Positions 53,899 through 62,900 of a stretch of 64,000 bases of DNA are shown piece after piece; position 1 is the first letter of the stretch, and each line of letters starts with the position of its first letter. The notes below the pieces were generated by a model, which worked only from the letters and a program-made list of their open reading frames with translations, did no database searches and had not been told where the DNA came from. Source of the DNA: Variovorax sp. JS1663 (GTDB taxonomy: Bacteria; Pseudomonadota; Gammaproteobacteria; Burkholderiales; Burkholderiaceae_C); the NCBI RefSeq assembly GCF_002157355.1, contig NZ_LYMK01000023.1, positions 45,035 to 109,034 of the forward strand. Direction: 5' to 3'. The position numbers were made by a program, and so were the translations under genes.

Positions 53899-54341
53899 AC
53901 GCGGCCGAGGTCCTGGACGCGGCGCCGGAGTCGGTCTCCGGCGACCCGGCGGAGGAATACAAGGGCGTGTGCGACTTCATGCGCCTGTACGCCACGCTGC
54001 GCTTCTATCAGCTGGCGCTGCTGCTGGGCACCACCGGCAGCATCATCACCGCGCTGTCCTCCCACGCCGTGCGCAGCAGCTTCGCCCGCGCCGAGCTGCT
54101 GAAGACCGGCGGGCTCGTCATCAGCCTGGCCTTCCTGGTGATGGAGTTCCGCTCCACCACCTACTGGCACCGCCTGCGTGACCGCGGCAACGCGCTGGCG
54201 CAGCAGCTGCGCTACCTGCGCTTCCCCACGCCCTCGCGCTGGAACCCGCTGACCACCAGCGGCGCCGGCTTCTACCTGCACGCCGTCGTGTCCGCCCTGT
54301 GGCTCGCCAGCCTGTTCCTGCGCCTGCAGCCTCCCGCCTGA
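53895..54341 (+). CDS. Membrane protein of unknown function
   Basis: 148 aa from a GTG overlapping the previous stop (GTGA), with AGGAGGA about 10 bases upstream. Three hydrophobic segments are apparent: LRFYQLALLLGTTGSIITAL, LLKTGGLVISLAFLVMEF and AVVSALWLASLFLRL. The loop STTYWHRLRDRGNALAQQLR is cytosolic-looking. An ATG at 53829 would give an unlikely N-terminal extension inside the previous gene. Co-transcribed with the small protein; role unknown. Confidence 0.7.
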   Translation: MNAAEVLDAAPESVSGDPAEEYKGVCDFMRLYATLRFYQLALLLGTTGSIITALSSHAVRSSFARAELLKTGGLVISLAFLVMEFRSTTYWHRLRDRGNALAQQLRYLRFPTPSRWNPLTTSGAGFYLHAVVSALWLASLFLRLQPPA

Positions 54342-54391
54342 TTTCCTCCTGCCCCCAACCCCAACCCCAACCCCTGAAAGAGAGACCCGCC

Positions 54392-54841
54392 ATGACTTCC
54401 AAGACCCTGTCCATCCTCGCCCTGTCGCTGACCCTGGGCACCGCCGGCCTGGTCCACGCCGCCGGCACGGCCTCGCCCGCGATCTACCCCGCCAAGGGCC
54501 AGAGCGCCAAGCAGCAGGACAAGGACAAGTACCAGTGCTACGCCTGGGCCCGCGACCAGACCGGCTTCGACCCGGCACAGGCGCAGACCGCCGCGGCGCC
54601 CGCACCCCAGCCGCCCGGCGCGCTGGCCCGCGGTGCGATGGGCGGCGCGGCGATCGCCTCGATCGCCGACCACGACCCGGCGGGCGGCGCCGCCGCCGGT
54701 GCCCTCGGTGCCGCGGTGCGCGGAAAGATGAAGGAACGCCAGGCCGCGCAGCAGCAGCAACAGGCCCAGGCCCAGCACAAGTCCGCCTACGACCGGGCCT
54801 TCAAGGCCTGCATGGAAGGGCGCGGCTACGTGCTGCGCTGA
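54392..54841 (+). CDS. Periplasmic glycine-zipper family protein
   Basis: 149 aa with a signal peptide (MTSKTLSILALSLTLGTAGL, cleavage near VHAA). Two Cys (KYQCYAWARDQTGFDP and FKACMEGRGYVLR) could form a disulfide. In the centre ALARGAMGGAAIASIADHDP and AGGAAAGALGAAVRG form a glycine-zipper helix pair. Gln-rich stretch after residue 115. Such proteins sit in the envelope. It lies directly upstream of the RND genes and may be part of their operon. Confidence 0.78.
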   Translation: MTSKTLSILALSLTLGTAGLVHAAGTASPAIYPAKGQSAKQQDKDKYQCYAWARDQTGFDPAQAQTAAAPAPQPPGALARGAMGGAAIASIADHDPAGGAAAGALGAAVRGKMKERQAAQQQQQAQAQHKSAYDRAFKACMEGRGYVLR

Positions 54842-54886
54842 AGCCCGGGGCCCATGAACGACGACGACAAGGAGAAGGAGCTCGCC

Positions 54887-55978
54887 ATGAATCCCCCCAC
54901 CGTGCTGGCCTTGCTCGGCGCCGCCCTGCTGGCCGGCGGCTGCGCCCCCAAGGAAGAAGCCGCCCACGAGGACATCCGGCCGGTGCGCAGCGTCGTGGCC
55001 GGCGAAAGCAGCGGCACCGTGGGCGCGACCTACTCGGGCCAGGTCCAGTCGCGCTACGAGAGCAAGCTGGGCTTCCAGGCCTCGGGCCGCATCGTGGCGC
55101 GGCTGGTCGAGATCGGCACCCACGTGCGGCGCGGCCAGCCGCTGATGCGCCTCGACCCGGCGCAGGAGGCGCTGCAGGTGGTGGCCGCCACCGCCAGCGT
55201 GGACGCGGCGAGGAGCCGCGTTTCGCAGAACCGCGTGGACCTTCAGCGCACCGAGCAGCTGCTGGCGCGCAAGTTCGCCTCGCAGGCCGAGGTGGACCAG
55301 CAGCGCCTGGCGCTGGCCGAATCGGAATCGCAGCTGCGCTCGTCGCTGGCGCAGCAGCAGCTGCGCGTCAACCAGCGCGGCTACACCGAGCTGGTGGCCG
55401 ACCGCGACGGCGTGGTCGCATCGATCAGTGCCGAATCGGGCCAGGTGGTCTCTGCCGGCCAGCAGGTGATCACGCTGGCCGCCGACGGCGAGCGCGAGGT
55501 GCTGGTGAGCGTGCCCGAGTCGCGCATCGACGAGCTGCGGCGCGCGAAGCGGCTGGAGGTGTCGCTCTGGGCCCGGCCCGGCCAGCGCTACGAGGGCAGC
55601 CTGCGTGAGCTGGCGCCGGATGCCGACAGCGTGACGCGCACCTACGCCGCGCGCATCGCCGTCAAGGGCGCCGATGCGGCGCTGGTGCTGGGCATGACGG
55701 CCTCCGTCTTCGTGCCCGACGTGGAGGGCCGATCGGCCATCCGCCTGCCGCTGTCGGCCATTCACCACCAGGACGGCAAGCCGATGGTGTGGGTGGTGGA
55801 TGCGGCGAGCACGCAGGTATCGGCGCGCCCCGTCGAGCTGGGCAGCGCGCAGAACGACAGCGTGCTGATCGCCGGCGGCCTGAAGGGCGGCGAGACCGTG
55901 GTCACCGCCGGCGTGCACATGCTGCATGCGGGGCAGAAGGTGAAGGCGGCTGCGAGCGCGCAGGGAGCGCAGCCATGA
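54887..55978 (+). CDS. RND efflux periplasmic adaptor (membrane fusion protein)
   Basis: 363 aa from the ATG at 54887, chosen because AAGGAG lies 7 bases upstream and a lipoprotein signal (VLALLGAALLAGGC) follows; an ATG at 54854 only adds a charged leader. The mature protein has the lipoyl/barrel halves (SGRIVARLVEIGTHVRRGQP; GYTELVADRDGVVASISAES) flanking a coiled-coil hairpin (~95-150) and a beta-barrel with LRELAPDADSVTRTYAARI. It links the inner-membrane pump to the TolC-like channel. Its stop overlaps the pump ATG by 4 bp. Confidence 0.92.
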   Translation: MNPPTVLALLGAALLAGGCAPKEEAAHEDIRPVRSVVAGESSGTVGATYSGQVQSRYESKLGFQASGRIVARLVEIGTHVRRGQPLMRLDPAQEALQVVAATASVDAARSRVSQNRVDLQRTEQLLARKFASQAEVDQQRLALAESESQLRSSLAQQQLRVNQRGYTELVADRDGVVASISAESGQVVSAGQQVITLAADGEREVLVSVPESRIDELRRAKRLEVSLWARPGQRYEGSLRELAPDADSVTRTYAARIAVKGADAALVLGMTASVFVPDVEGRSAIRLPLSAIHHQDGKPMVWVVDAASTQVSARPVELGSAQNDSVLIAGGLKGGETVVTAGVHMLHAGQKVKAAASAQGAQP

Positions 55979-58900
55979 GCAGATTGAATCTCTCCGAGTG
56001 GGCGCTGAAGCACCCGCAGATGATCGTCTTCCTCCTGCTGCTGCTCGGCCTCTCGGGCCTCTTCGCCTACAGCCGCCTGGGCCAGAAGGAAGACCCCGAA
56101 TTCACCGTCAAGACCATGGTGGTGCAGGCCTCCTGGCCCGGCAGCTCGGCGCAGCAGATGGCCGAGCAGGTCACCGACAAGCTGGAGAAGAAGCTGCAGG
56201 AGATCGCCGAGATCGACTACACCAGCAGCTACGCCAAGCCCGGCGTCACGCAGATCAAGGTCAACCTGCGCGAGGCCACCCCGCCCGCCGCGGTGCCGCA
56301 GGTCTGGTACCAGGTGCGCAAGAAGCTCGGCGACATCCAGGCCACGCTGCCGCAGGGCGTGCGCGGGCCCTTCTTCAACGACGAGTTCGGCGACACCTTC
56401 GGCAACCTCTACGCCATCACCGGCGACGGCTTCGGCTATGCCGAGCTGCGCGACTTCGCCGATGCCGCGCGCAACGAGTTCCTGCGCGTGGCCGACGTCA
56501 ACAAGGTCGAGCTGGTGGGCGCTCAGGACCCGAAGATCCACGTCGAGGCCAGCAACGCCAAGCTGGCTTCGCTGGGCATCGACCCCTCGCTCATCGCCTC
56601 GACCCTGGCCGCGGCCAACACGGTCGATGCGGCGGGCACGGTGCTGACCGCGTCCGAGCAGCTGCGCCTCACGGTGAGCGGCGAGTTCGATTCGGTCGAG
56701 AGCATCCGCGACATGGGCATCCGCGCCAATGGGCGCACCTTCCGCCTCGGCGACATCGCCGAGGTGCGGCGCGGCCTGGTCGATCCGGCCACCTCGAAGA
56801 TGCGCTTCGACGGCCAGGAGGCCGTCGGCCTGGCGGTCAGCATGCGCAAGGGCGGCGACGTGATCCGCCTCGGCGAGCAGCTTTCCGCCACCGTCGCCCG
56901 CATCCAGGCCAGCCTGCCGGTGGGCGTGCAGGTCCATGCCGTCTCGGACCAGCCCAAGGTGGTGGCCGAGTCGGTGCACGAATTCAAGAAGAGCCTGCTG
57001 GAGGCCGTGGTCATCGTGCTGGTGGTGAGCTTCTTCTCGCTGGGCCTGCGCACCGGCCTGGTGGTGGCGCTCAGCATCCCGCTGGTGCTGGCGCTGACCT
57101 TCCTCGTGATGTATGTGCTCGGCATCGAGCTGCAGCGCATCTCGCTGGGCGCGCTGATCATCTCGCTGGGCCTGCTGGTGGACGACGCGATCATCGCGGT
57201 CGAGATGATGGCGCTCAAGCTGGAGCAGGGCTGGGACCGCTTCCGCGCCGCCACCTACGCCTACACGGCAACCGCCTTCCCCATGCTCACCGGCACGCTG
57301 ATCACGGCGGCGGGCTTCCTGCCGGTGGGCTTCGCCAGGTCGGGCGCGGGCGAGTACGTGTTCTCGCTGTTCCAGGTGGTGGGCATCTCGCTCATGCTGT
57401 CCTGGATCGTCGCGGTGGTGTTCACGCCCTACATCGGCTTCAAGCTGCTGAAGGAGCAGCCGCACGCGGGCCACCATGACGAAGATGCGATCTACCAGCG
57501 CGGCTTCTACGCACGCTTCCGCGTCCTGGTCGAGTGGTGCCTGGCGCGGCGGCGCTGGGTGATCGCCGGCACGCTGGCGCTCTTCGCCGGTTCGATCGCG
57601 CTCTTCGGCGCGGTGCCCAAGCAGTTCTTCCCGGCCTCGGACCGGCCCGAGCTGATGGTCGACCTGTGGCTGCCGCAGTCCGCCACCTTCGAGGCCAGCC
57701 AGCGCGAAGTGGAGGCGCTCGAGGCGCAGCTGCGCAAAGACCCGGACGTGCTTGCCGTCACCAGCTACGTCGGCACCGGCAGCCCGCGCTTCTACCTGCC
57801 GCTGGACGTGCAGACGCCCAACCTCAACCTGGGCGAGCTGATGGTGATGACGAAGGGCGGCGAGGCGCGCGAGCGCGTGCTGGCGAAGGTCCAGCACCTG
57901 CTCGACAACGGCTTTCCGCTGGTGCGCGGCCGCGTCAACCGGCTGGAGAACGGGCCGCCGGTGGGCTACCCGCTGCAGTTCCGCGTCTTCGGGCAGGACC
58001 CGGCCCAGGTGCGCACCATCGCCGACCGGGTGGCCTCGGTCCTGCGCGCCGACCCCCACGTGCGGCGCGTCAACCAGGACTGGGGCGAGCGGCTGAAGCG
58101 CCTGCGCGTCGACATCGACCAGGACAAGGCGCGCCAGCTCGGCATCAGCTCGCGCCAGGTCAAGACCGCGCTGCAGGGCTCGCTCAGCGGCACGACCATC
58201 ACGCAGTACCGCGAGGGCGACAAGGAGCTCGACGTGATCGCCCGGCTCGTGGAGGAAGAGCGCACCGACCTCAACAACCTGAAGGACGCGCGCATCTACC
58301 TGCGCGACGGCAAGTTCGTGCCGGTCTCGCAGGTGGCGCGGCTGTCGCTGGACAGCGAGGACAGCGTGCTGTGGCGCCGCAACCGCGTGCCCACGCTCAC
58401 CGTGCGCGCCGACGTGGCCGGCGCCGAGGCGCCCGACGTGGCGCTGGCGCTCCAGCCGAAGATCGAGGCGCTGGCGAAGACGCTGCCGCTGGGCTACGGC
58501 ATCGACACCGGCGGCGCGCTGGAGTCCAGCAGCAAGTCGCAGGCCTCGATCTTCGCGGTGATGCCACTGATGGCGGCGGCCGTGCTGCTGCTGCTCATGG
58601 TGCAGCTGCAGGACCTGAAGAAGATGGCGCTGGTGCTGCTCACCGCGCCGCTGGGGCTGATCGGCGTGGCGCTGATGCTCTTCGCCTTCCGCATCCCCTT
58701 CGGCTTCGTCGCCATGCTGGGCGTGATCGCGCTGGCCGGGATGATCATCCGCAACTCGGTGATTCTGGTGGTGCAGATCGACCACGACGTGGCGGCCGGC
58801 GCGCCGCTGTGGACCGCGATCGTCGAATCGGCCGTGCGGCGTATGCGGCCGATCATCCTGACGGCGCTGGCCGCCATCCTCGCGATGGTCCCGCTCACGC

Positions 58901-59031
58901 GCTCGGTCTTCTGGGGCCCGATGGCCTGGTCGATCATGGGCGGGCTCTTCGTCGCGACCCTGCTCACCCTCCTCTTCCTGCCCGCGCTCTACGCCAGCTG
59001 GTACGGCGCGAAGCGGCCCGCGGCCGCATGA
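55975..59031 (+). CDS. RND-family efflux pump, inner-membrane subunit
   Basis: 1018 aa, full length for HAE-type RND pumps, with an N-terminal span (MIVFLLLLLGLSGLFAYSRL) and eleven more. The proton-relay segment LGLLVDDAIIAVEMMALK in helix 4 has the two Asp residues. The porter-domain motif YTSSYAKPGVTQIKVNL and GMIIRNSVILVVQIDHD near the C-terminus are typical. A proton-driven exporter of drugs or other hydrophobic compounds with the adaptor and OMF encoded alongside. Cargo unknown; the adjacent aromatic monooxygenase hints at an aromatic compound. Confidence 0.94.
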   Translation: MSRLNLSEWALKHPQMIVFLLLLLGLSGLFAYSRLGQKEDPEFTVKTMVVQASWPGSSAQQMAEQVTDKLEKKLQEIAEIDYTSSYAKPGVTQIKVNLREATPPAAVPQVWYQVRKKLGDIQATLPQGVRGPFFNDEFGDTFGNLYAITGDGFGYAELRDFADAARNEFLRVADVNKVELVGAQDPKIHVEASNAKLASLGIDPSLIASTLAAANTVDAAGTVLTASEQLRLTVSGEFDSVESIRDMGIRANGRTFRLGDIAEVRRGLVDPATSKMRFDGQEAVGLAVSMRKGGDVIRLGEQLSATVARIQASLPVGVQVHAVSDQPKVVAESVHEFKKSLLEAVVIVLVVSFFSLGLRTGLVVALSIPLVLALTFLVMYVLGIELQRISLGALIISLGLLVDDAIIAVEMMALKLEQGWDRFRAATYAYTATAFPMLTGTLITAAGFLPVGFARSGAGEYVFSLFQVVGISLMLSWIVAVVFTPYIGFKLLKEQPHAGHHDEDAIYQRGFYARFRVLVEWCLARRRWVIAGTLALFAGSIALFGAVPKQFFPASDRPELMVDLWLPQSATFEASQREVEALEAQLRKDPDVLAVTSYVGTGSPRFYLPLDVQTPNLNLGELMVMTKGGEARERVLAKVQHLLDNGFPLVRGRVNRLENGPPVGYPLQFRVFGQDPAQVRTIADRVASVLRADPHVRRVNQDWGERLKRLRVDIDQDKARQLGISSRQVKTALQGSLSGTTITQYREGDKELDVIARLVEEERTDLNNLKDARIYLRDGKFVPVSQVARLSLDSEDSVLWRRNRVPTLTVRADVAGAEAPDVALALQPKIEALAKTLPLGYGIDTGGALESSSKSQASIFAVMPLMAAAVLLLLMVQLQDLKKMALVLLTAPLGLIGVALMLFAFRIPFGFVAMLGVIALAGMIIRNSVILVVQIDHDVAAGAPLWTAIVESAVRRMRPIILTALAAILAMVPLTRSVFWGPMAWSIMGGLFVATLLTLLFLPALYASWYGAKRPAAA

Positions 59032-59049
59032 CCTTCCACGGACACGACG

Positions 59050-60405
59050 ATGAACACGAGGATGAACACGATACGCATCAAGCAGGCCGCCTTGGCGGTG
59101 CTGGTCGCCGGCGCGTCGGGCGCGGCCTTCGGGCTCGACCTGATGGCCTCCTATGAAAGCGCGCTGCGCGCCGACCCCACCATGCGCGCGGCCGACCAGG
59201 CCGTGATCGCGGGCCGCGAGAAGGCCGTGCAGGGCGACGCGCTGCTGAAGCCGCAGGTCTCGCTGCAGGCCAGCCTGAACCGGGTGAGCGAGAAGTCGAC
59301 GATCAGCACGGGCTACGGCAGCACGCAGTCGGACAGCCGCGGCAACGTGCACCAGGTTGGCGTGCAGCTGGTGCAGCCGCTGTACGACGCGAAGGCCGGC
59401 GCCGAGCGCAAGCAGCTGCACCAGCAGACCGCGCTGGCCGAAGTCGGGTACCGCGACGCGCAGCAGGACCTGGTGCGGCGCGTGGCCGAGGCGTACTTCA
59501 ACGTGCTGCTGGCGCGCGAGACTCTGCGCGTCGCGCAGGCCGAGATGACCGCGGTGGGCATGCAGCGCGACCGCGCGCAGGCCCGCTTCGACGTGGGCCG
59601 CGGCCGCATCACCGACCTGCAGGAGGCGCAGGCGCGCCACGACAGCGTGGCGGCGCGCGAGGTCTCGGCCCAGAGCGCGCTGGCGCTGCGGCAGGCGCAA
59701 TACCGCGAGCTCACCGGCCTGCCGGCCGAGGGCCTGGCCGGACTGCGCGCCGGCTTCGCGCCCGTGCCGCCCCAACCCGACAACCTGGAGAGCTGGCAGA
59801 CCCGGGGGCTGGACGGCAACACCCGCGTGCAGGTGAAGCGCAATGAACTGCTCATCGCCGGCGCGGAGATCGACAAGTACCGGCTGAGCGGCCGGCCCAC
59901 CGTCGACCTGGTCGCCAGCTTCACCCGCCAGGGCCAGAACGGCGGCCTGCCGGCGTCCGTCTCGCCCGACAGCGCGCGCGGCGCCAGCGTCGGCGTGCAG
60001 CTCACGGTGCCGCTCTACACGGGTGGCGCGCTGAACTCGCGCTGGCGCGAATCCATCGCGCGCCGGGACCAGGCCGAGCAGGAGCTGGGCGCGGCCGAGC
60101 GCGATGCCCGGCTGCAGGTGCAGGACGCCTTTCTCGCGGTGAAGACCGGGGTGAGCCGCATCGGCGCGCTGGAGCAGTCGGTGCTCTCGGCGCGCACCGC
60201 GCTGGAGGCCACCACGCTCGGCCGCGACCTGGGCAGCCGCACCGAGCTGGACGTGCTGGACGCCCAGCAGCGGCTGTACACGGCCGAACTGGACTTGGCA
60301 CAGGCGAAGAACGACTATCTGCTGGGCCGCATCCGGCTCGCATCCGCCGCCGGGGACTTGCGCGAGGACGACCTGCGCGCGCTCAACGGCTACCTGGTGC
60401 GCTGA
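59050..60405 (+). CDS. TolC-family outer-membrane efflux channel
   Basis: 451 aa with a signal peptide (IRIKQAALAVLVAGASGAAF, cleavage near FG-L). The repeated TolC architecture is visible: LDLMASYESALRADPTMRAA at the start, GVQLVQPLYDAKAGAERKQ, and in the second half GVQLTVPLYTGGALNSRWRE. A long helical region (RTELDVLDAQQRLYTAELDL) precedes the end. It is 18 bases after the pump gene and completes a tripartite system. An ATG 12 bases later is an alternative start. Confidence 0.92.
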   Translation: MNTRMNTIRIKQAALAVLVAGASGAAFGLDLMASYESALRADPTMRAADQAVIAGREKAVQGDALLKPQVSLQASLNRVSEKSTISTGYGSTQSDSRGNVHQVGVQLVQPLYDAKAGAERKQLHQQTALAEVGYRDAQQDLVRRVAEAYFNVLLARETLRVAQAEMTAVGMQRDRAQARFDVGRGRITDLQEAQARHDSVAAREVSAQSALALRQAQYRELTGLPAEGLAGLRAGFAPVPPQPDNLESWQTRGLDGNTRVQVKRNELLIAGAEIDKYRLSGRPTVDLVASFTRQGQNGGLPASVSPDSARGASVGVQLTVPLYTGGALNSRWRESIARRDQAEQELGAAERDARLQVQDAFLAVKTGVSRIGALEQSVLSARTALEATTLGRDLGSRTELDVLDAQQRLYTAELDLAQAKNDYLLGRIRLASAAGDLREDDLRALNGYLVR

Positions 60406-60437
60406 TGCGCACCCGCAGGAACGACAGGAGGAAGACC

Positions 60438-62003
60438 ATGGACACCGATGTACTCGTCGTCGGCGCCGGCCCCACCGGCCTCATGCTCGCCAACCAGCTC
60501 GCACGCCGCGGCGTGCGCACCCTCATCATCGACCGCCATGCCCACCCGGCGCGCGAGACCCGTGCGCTCGGGGTGCAGGCGCGCACGCTGGAGATCTACC
60601 AGAAGCTCGGCGTGGTGGAGCAGGCGCTGGCACTCGGCAAGCGCGGCGACGGCGCCAACCTCTGGGCCGACGGCCGCCGCATGGCGCGCGTGCCGCTGGC
60701 GGACGCCGGCGCGCGGCTCAGTCCCTACCCCTACATCCTCGTGCTCGGCCAGGACGACAACGAGAAGATCCTCGGCGAGCGCCTGCACGACTTCGGCCTG
60801 TCGGTGAGCTGGAACACCGAGCTGATGGCCTTCACGCAGACGCCGGATGGCGTCGTCGCGACGCTGCAGCGGCCCGACGGCAGCCTGCGCGAGGTGAAGG
60901 CGGGCTGGATCGCGGGCTGCGACGGCGCCCGCAGCGCGGTGCGCGAGCAGAGCGGCATCGGCTTTCCCGGCGCGCCCTACGAGCATGTCTTCTTCGTCGC
61001 CGACGTGGAGGCCAGCGGCGGCATGGTGCCCGACGAGGTGAACGTGTACCTGTGGAAGGAGGGCTTTCACCTGATGTTCCCCATGCGCGGGACGGACCAC
61101 TGGCGGCTGGTCGGCATCCTGCCCGAGGCGCTGCGCGGGCGGCCCGATGTGCGCTTCGAGGACGTGGTTTCGTCGGTGCGCGAGCAGGCCGGCGAGGGGC
61201 TGGTCTTCAAGGGCTGCAGCTGGTTCTCGACCTACCGCATCCACCACCGCAGCGCCTCGCACTTCCGCGAGGGGCGCGCCTTCGTGCTCGGCGATGCGGC
61301 CCACATCCACAGCCCGCTGGGCGCGCAGGGCATGAACACCGGCCTGCAGGATGCCTACAACCTCGGCTGGAAGCTGGCGCTGGTCACGCAGGGGAAGGCC
61401 GACGCCTCGCTGCTCGACTCCTACGAGGCCGAGCGGCTGCCGGTGGCGCGCCGCCTGCTGGACACCACGGACCGGGGCTTCCGGCTGGTGGTGTCGGACA
61501 GCTGGTTCGCCGGCCTGCTGCGCACCGAGGTGCTGGCCCGCGTCGGCGCCCTGGCCATGAGCCGGCCGCGCATCCAGCGCACCGCCTTCCGCACGGTGTC
61601 GCAGATCGGCATCCACTACCGGGAGAGCCCGCTGTCGATGGCGCTGGGAGGAACGCCCGAGAACGCGCCGTACGCCGGCGACCGCTTTCCCTGGCTGCGC
61701 CTGCGCTTCACGCCGCAGGGGCCGGTGGAGGACGTGTTCGAGAAGCTGGACGACCTGCACTTCCACCTGCTCGTGTTCGGCCAGGAGCCGCCGGCCCGCA
61801 CCGGCTGGCCGGCCGGCGAGCTGCTGCGGGTGCACGCGATTCCGCCCGGCCCGGAGAACGAGGCCGAGCTGGCCCGTGCGAGCATCCCGGGGAAATCGTT
61901 CTACCTGCTGCGGCCGGACGGCTATGTCGGGCTGAGCGGCATCCGGCTCGACGAGGGGGCCGTGGCGCGCTTCGTCCGCGAGCGGCTGGCGATGGCGGCG
62001 TGA
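60438..62003 (+). CDS. FAD-dependent phenol-type monooxygenase (PheA/TfdB-like)
   Basis: 521 aa. FAD motif VLVVGAGPTGLMLANQLARR, DG motif AGCDGARSAVREQ, GD motif LGDAAHIHSPLGAQGMNTG. A C-terminal thioredoxin-like remnant domain (~400-520) is typical of phenol hydroxylases of this group. AGGAGGA 6-12 bases before the ATG selects this start over 60405. Encoded 32 bases after the TolC gene, so probably co-transcribed with the efflux system. It may modify or detoxify an aromatic that the pump exports. Substrate unknown. Confidence 0.87.
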   Translation: MDTDVLVVGAGPTGLMLANQLARRGVRTLIIDRHAHPARETRALGVQARTLEIYQKLGVVEQALALGKRGDGANLWADGRRMARVPLADAGARLSPYPYILVLGQDDNEKILGERLHDFGLSVSWNTELMAFTQTPDGVVATLQRPDGSLREVKAGWIAGCDGARSAVREQSGIGFPGAPYEHVFFVADVEASGGMVPDEVNVYLWKEGFHLMFPMRGTDHWRLVGILPEALRGRPDVRFEDVVSSVREQAGEGLVFKGCSWFSTYRIHHRSASHFREGRAFVLGDAAHIHSPLGAQGMNTGLQDAYNLGWKLALVTQGKADASLLDSYEAERLPVARRLLDTTDRGFRLVVSDSWFAGLLRTEVLARVGALAMSRPRIQRTAFRTVSQIGIHYRESPLSMALGGTPENAPYAGDRFPWLRLRFTPQGPVEDVFEKLDDLHFHLLVFGQEPPARTGWPAGELLRVHAIPPGPENEAELARASIPGKSFYLLRPDGYVGLSGIRLDEGAVARFVRERLAMAA

Positions 62004-62115
62004 GGCCTGCATACGCCAGCATGGACCGCGTGACAAGAGCAATAGTGACGAGGGCCCGCGCGGCCGCGCCGTTCACACTCGGGCGCTGGTGTCGTCAAGC
62101 GAGAAGGGAGCGTTC

Positions 62116-62541
62116 ATGGCGGTGGATGCAAAGCGGTTCAGAAGACGGTCCTTGATCGAGTCACGGGGCTTGCACGCCCTCCTGGCCGTCGCGTTCGGCA
62201 TCGCCGTGTTCGCCGTGGCCGTGACGGGGTGGTGGGCTTCGACGTACTGGATTCCCTTGCAGGACGTGAAGGGCGCGGTGCGCGCCAAGCTCGACAACGG
62301 CGCTTCCGCGCAATTCGAGCATGTCTGGTACAGCAAGCAGACCCGCGTCGGCTGCGGCTATGTCAGCGTGAAGGAGCCGGCGGGCGGGTACAAGGGCAAG
62401 AAGCACTTCATCCTGTTCCCCGGCGGCGAACTCCAGCTCGAGCCCTCGCGCGAGACCCAGGGCGACGCCGCGCAGCAGATCGCGGCGCTCGAGCAGCAGG
62501 CGCGCTATGCGCAGGCGATCCGGGCGAACTGCCTGCAGTGA
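62116..62541 (+). CDS. Hypothetical single-span membrane protein
   Basis: 141 aa. Basic N-terminus (KRFRRRSLIESRG), one membrane span (LLAVAFGIAVFAVAVTGWWA), then a periplasmic domain with FEHVWYSKQTRVGCGYVSVK and HFILFPGGELQLEPSRE, and a final QAIRANCLQ. Two Cys could form a disulfide. AAGGGAG before 62116 supports this start over a GTG at 62089. No known family recognised. Its end overlaps the converging small gene at 62505. Confidence 0.65.
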   Translation: MAVDAKRFRRRSLIESRGLHALLAVAFGIAVFAVAVTGWWASTYWIPLQDVKGAVRAKLDNGASAQFEHVWYSKQTRVGCGYVSVKEPAGGYKGKKHFILFPGGELQLEPSRETQGDAAQQIAALEQQARYAQAIRANCLQ

Positions 62542-62750
62542 TCTAGTTCGTGACCGGCGCGTTGCGCATTCGCTCGTTTCCTGCTCGAGCGGATCGCGAA
62601 CAGGCACGCCAGGTCCCGGGTTGCCGCGAAGTAGGTCTCTCGCGCCTCGAACTGCTTCCTGGCCAGGATGTGCTCGGCGACATCCAGTGTTGTGCCGTGG
62701 TACAGCGTGGTCTCGCGCTCATTGTCTTCATCGTCCGGTCGTTGGGCCAT
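62505..62750 (-). pseudogene. Truncated ADP-ribosyltransferase-like (HGT-motif) protein
   Basis: Up to 81 aa. After MAQRPDDEDNERETT it reads LYHGTTLDVAEHILARKQFE and YFAATRDLACLFAI, the start of ADP-ribosyltransferase-like or DUF3990-type folds (Y-H-G-T motif, then Y-F-A-A). The remaining ~60-100 residues with the catalytic Glu are missing. The frame instead runs antisense into the end of the neighbouring gene. In another frame a stop occurs at 62543, right after the neighbour's end, so a frameshift is possible. Probably non-functional. Confidence 0.4.
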
Positions 62751-62900
62751 CGTGGTCACTTCGAAGAATTCACACCGCGCATGCTGAGGCAACCCGTCGA
62801 CGTTCGCTTCAGCAATATGGGGGATGTGTCGCGATTTCTTTCTTCGCCGAGCCTGCGCGTTGATACAGTTGCCCGCACTACCCCGCAAGGACGGTGACCC

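Noticed and set aside
53480..53995. Minus-strand frame between the ATPase and the efflux genes
   Set aside because: Ser/Arg/Cys-rich translation of a repeat-containing regulatory region and antisense to two plausible small genes.
55762..59775. Over 1300-codon minus-strand open frame opposite the RND pump
   Set aside because: Antisense shadow typical of high-GC DNA. The plus strand encodes an intact RND pump and TolC protein with all motifs.
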